Origin: Acidobacteriaceae bacterium
GTDB taxonomy: Bacteria; Acidobacteriota; Vicinamibacteria; Vicinamibacterales; CAVVIG01
Direction: 5' to 3'
Assembly (NCBI GenBank): GCA_031274845.1
Contig: JAISPN010000024.1
Location: 1-5,678 of the forward strand
DNA length: 5,678 nt
The position numbers and the translations under genes were made by a program. Shown here piece after piece: positions 4,532 through 5,678 of this stretch (within the stretch, counting starts at the first letter, position 1; every line of letters begins with the position of its first letter). The notes under the pieces were generated by a model that saw only the letters and a list, made by a program, of their open reading frames with translations, had not been told where the DNA came from and made no database searches.

Positions 4532-5678
4532 ATGGTGAGTCGTTCAATCAAGCGCCTTGTGCTCGTCGCGCTCTTGCCGTGTGTGACGGCCTGTGGGTCC
4601 AGTATCCGCAATCAGGCCCGGACGACCGCCGCTCCCCTTCCCGTTCAACTTCCCACACCGCTTTCCGCCGCTCCGATCGAAACGGCGCTGTCCGTGGCGC
4701 CTCCGGCTCTCGCGTCAGGCGCCGGGCTGGACGGCCAGATCGAGGCGGGCACCGCCGTCCGCATGACGGCGTCCAGACTGGAATTTGATTCCGAAAGTCA
4801 GGCGCTCGATGAGAGCGACGGGATCGCCGACACGCCGTCGGAGCCGGCGTCACTTGACGAACTGCTCGCGATGTCGACGACGCTCACGGAACCGATCTCG
4901 TCCGAGCTCGAAGACGTCGTCATTGCCGATCTCGAAACCGGCGATCACGATCTGCCGATTCCGCTCAACCAGCGCGTGCTCGCCTTCATCGAACTCTTTC
5001 AGGGACGCCTGCACGACTTCCTGCTCGAAGGGATGCGTCGCGGCAGCGAGTACCTGCCGATGATTCAGAACGTGTTCCGCGCCGAAGGGTTGCCGCTCGA
5101 TCTCGCCTACGTGCCGCTCGTGGAAAGCGCCTTCAAGCCGACGGCGCTCTCGCGCGCGAAAGCCAGAGGCGTCTGGCAGTTCATGAGCGGGACCGGCAAG
5201 GACAACGGCCTTCGTCAGGACTGGTTCGTGGACGAGCGTTCCGACCCCGAGAAATCAACCGTCGCCGCGGCGCGATATCTGAGCACGCTCGCGCAGATGT
5301 TTGACGGCGACTGGCATCTCGCGCTGGCGTCGTACAACGGCGGTCCCGGACGTCTGCAGCACGCGATCAAGGCGGGGGGCGCGGCCGACTTCTGGACGCT
5401 CGCCGCGAACCCGAAACTGCTCCCGCGGGAGACGCGCGACTACGTGCCGATGATTCTGGCGGCGGTCATCATCGCGCGCAATCCGGCGCAATACGGGTTC
5501 GAGTTCGATCCGAAACCACCCTACCAATACGATCGCGTCGTCTTGAACAACCCGGTCGACCTGCATCTTGTGGCGGAATGGACCGAGACGAGCGTCGCCG
5601 AGATTCAACAGCTCAATCCTGAACTGCGCCGCTGGACGACCCCGGCGCGCACCGACAGCTACGAGTTGAAGGTGCCGG
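4532..5678 (+). CDS. mltD: MltD-like membrane-bound lytic murein transglycosylase lipoprotein, 3' end beyond the window
   Basis: The enzyme cleaves the MurNAc-GlcNAc bond of peptidoglycan non-hydrolytically, producing 1,6-anhydro ends. The frame is open for 382 codons to the window end. Residues 1-21 are a lipoprotein signal (basic start, then LVLVALLPC, lipobox VTAC with Cys21), predicting a periplasmic, membrane-anchored protein. Residues 25 to about 130 are a Pro/Ala/Ser-rich and then acidic, low-complexity linker. The transglycosylase domain (about 140-320) carries catalytic Glu198 in VPLVESAFKPTALSRAKARG, then VWQFMSGTG and ALASYNGGPGRL, the standard SLT signature motifs. It is followed by a region with PVDLHLVAEWTETSVAEIQQ and NPELRRWTTP, a LysM-like peptidoglycan-binding segment expected in MltD proteins, cut by the window edge. 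It has its own promoter and leader, so its position after the compartment genes probably carries no functional meaning. Confidence 0.93.
   Translation, partial: MVSRSIKRLVLVALLPCVTACGSSIRNQARTTAAPLPVQLPTPLSAAPIETALSVAPPALASGAGLDGQIEAGTAVRMTASRLEFDSESQALDESDGIADTPSEPASLDELLAMSTTLTEPISSELEDVVIADLETGDHDLPIPLNQRVLAFIELFQGRLHDFLLEGMRRGSEYLPMIQNVFRAEGLPLDLAYVPLVESAFKPTALSRAKARGVWQFMSGTGKDNGLRQDWFVDERSDPEKSTVAAARYLSTLAQMFDGDWHLALASYNGGPGRLQHAIKAGGAADFWTLAANPKLLPRETRDYVPMILAAVIIARNPAQYGFEFDPKPPYQYDRVVLNNPVDLHLVAEWTETSVAEIQQLNPELRRWTTPARTDSYELKVP

Noticed and set aside
4315..4788. A 157-codon plus-strand frame spanning the mltD leader and 5' end, with AGGAGG 12 nt before an internal ATG at 4492.
   Set aside because: It overlaps the first 257 nt of mltD in another frame, is rich in Arg, Ser, Pro and Gly like an out-of-frame reading, and has no recognisable domain.

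Overview
The window is GC-rich, densely coded bacterial DNA, and most likely a piece of an environmental genome. The proteins look most like those of Acidobacteriota: a MltD-type transglycosylase ending in a LysM-like region, an unplaced lipoprotein, and a small shell-protein locus. This placement is a judgement from family resemblance only; no marker gene is present. Genes at both edges are cut.

Layout. Positions 2-1096 (minus) hold an inner-membrane secretion/pilus platform protein (GspF/PilC family). At about residue 296 its reading frame passes without a stop into the sequence of an unrelated MMPL transporter. Upstream on the same strand (1186-2076) is a lipoprotein of unknown function. 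A 119-bp divergent intergenic region (2077-2195) then separates it from a two-gene plus-strand operon. That operon encodes a bacterial microcompartment (BMC) hexameric shell protein (2196-2489) and a CoA-acylating aldehyde dehydrogenase (2503-4266). The dehydrogenase has a long C-terminal extension: a Pro/Ala linker, an amphipathic helix like a cargo-targeting peptide, a second linker, and a small EutQ-N-like domain. After a 265-bp gap with a good sigma70-type promoter and a foldable leader comes a MltD-like lytic transglycosylase lipoprotein (4532 to the window end, incomplete).

How the genes work together. The shell protein and dehydrogenase form the one clear functional unit: an aldehyde oxidised to acyl-CoA inside or against a protein shell. 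No pentameric vertex protein, other shell paralogue, aldehyde-generating enzyme, phosphotransacylase or alcohol dehydrogenase lies between this pair and its neighbours. This is therefore either a satellite locus whose partners are encoded elsewhere or a very reduced system. The flanking genes belong to envelope biology and show no link to the compartment.

The observations most worth checking are the composite C-terminus of the aldehyde dehydrogenase in an orphan BMC pair, and the GspF/MMPL junction at the left edge, which may be an assembly chimera.
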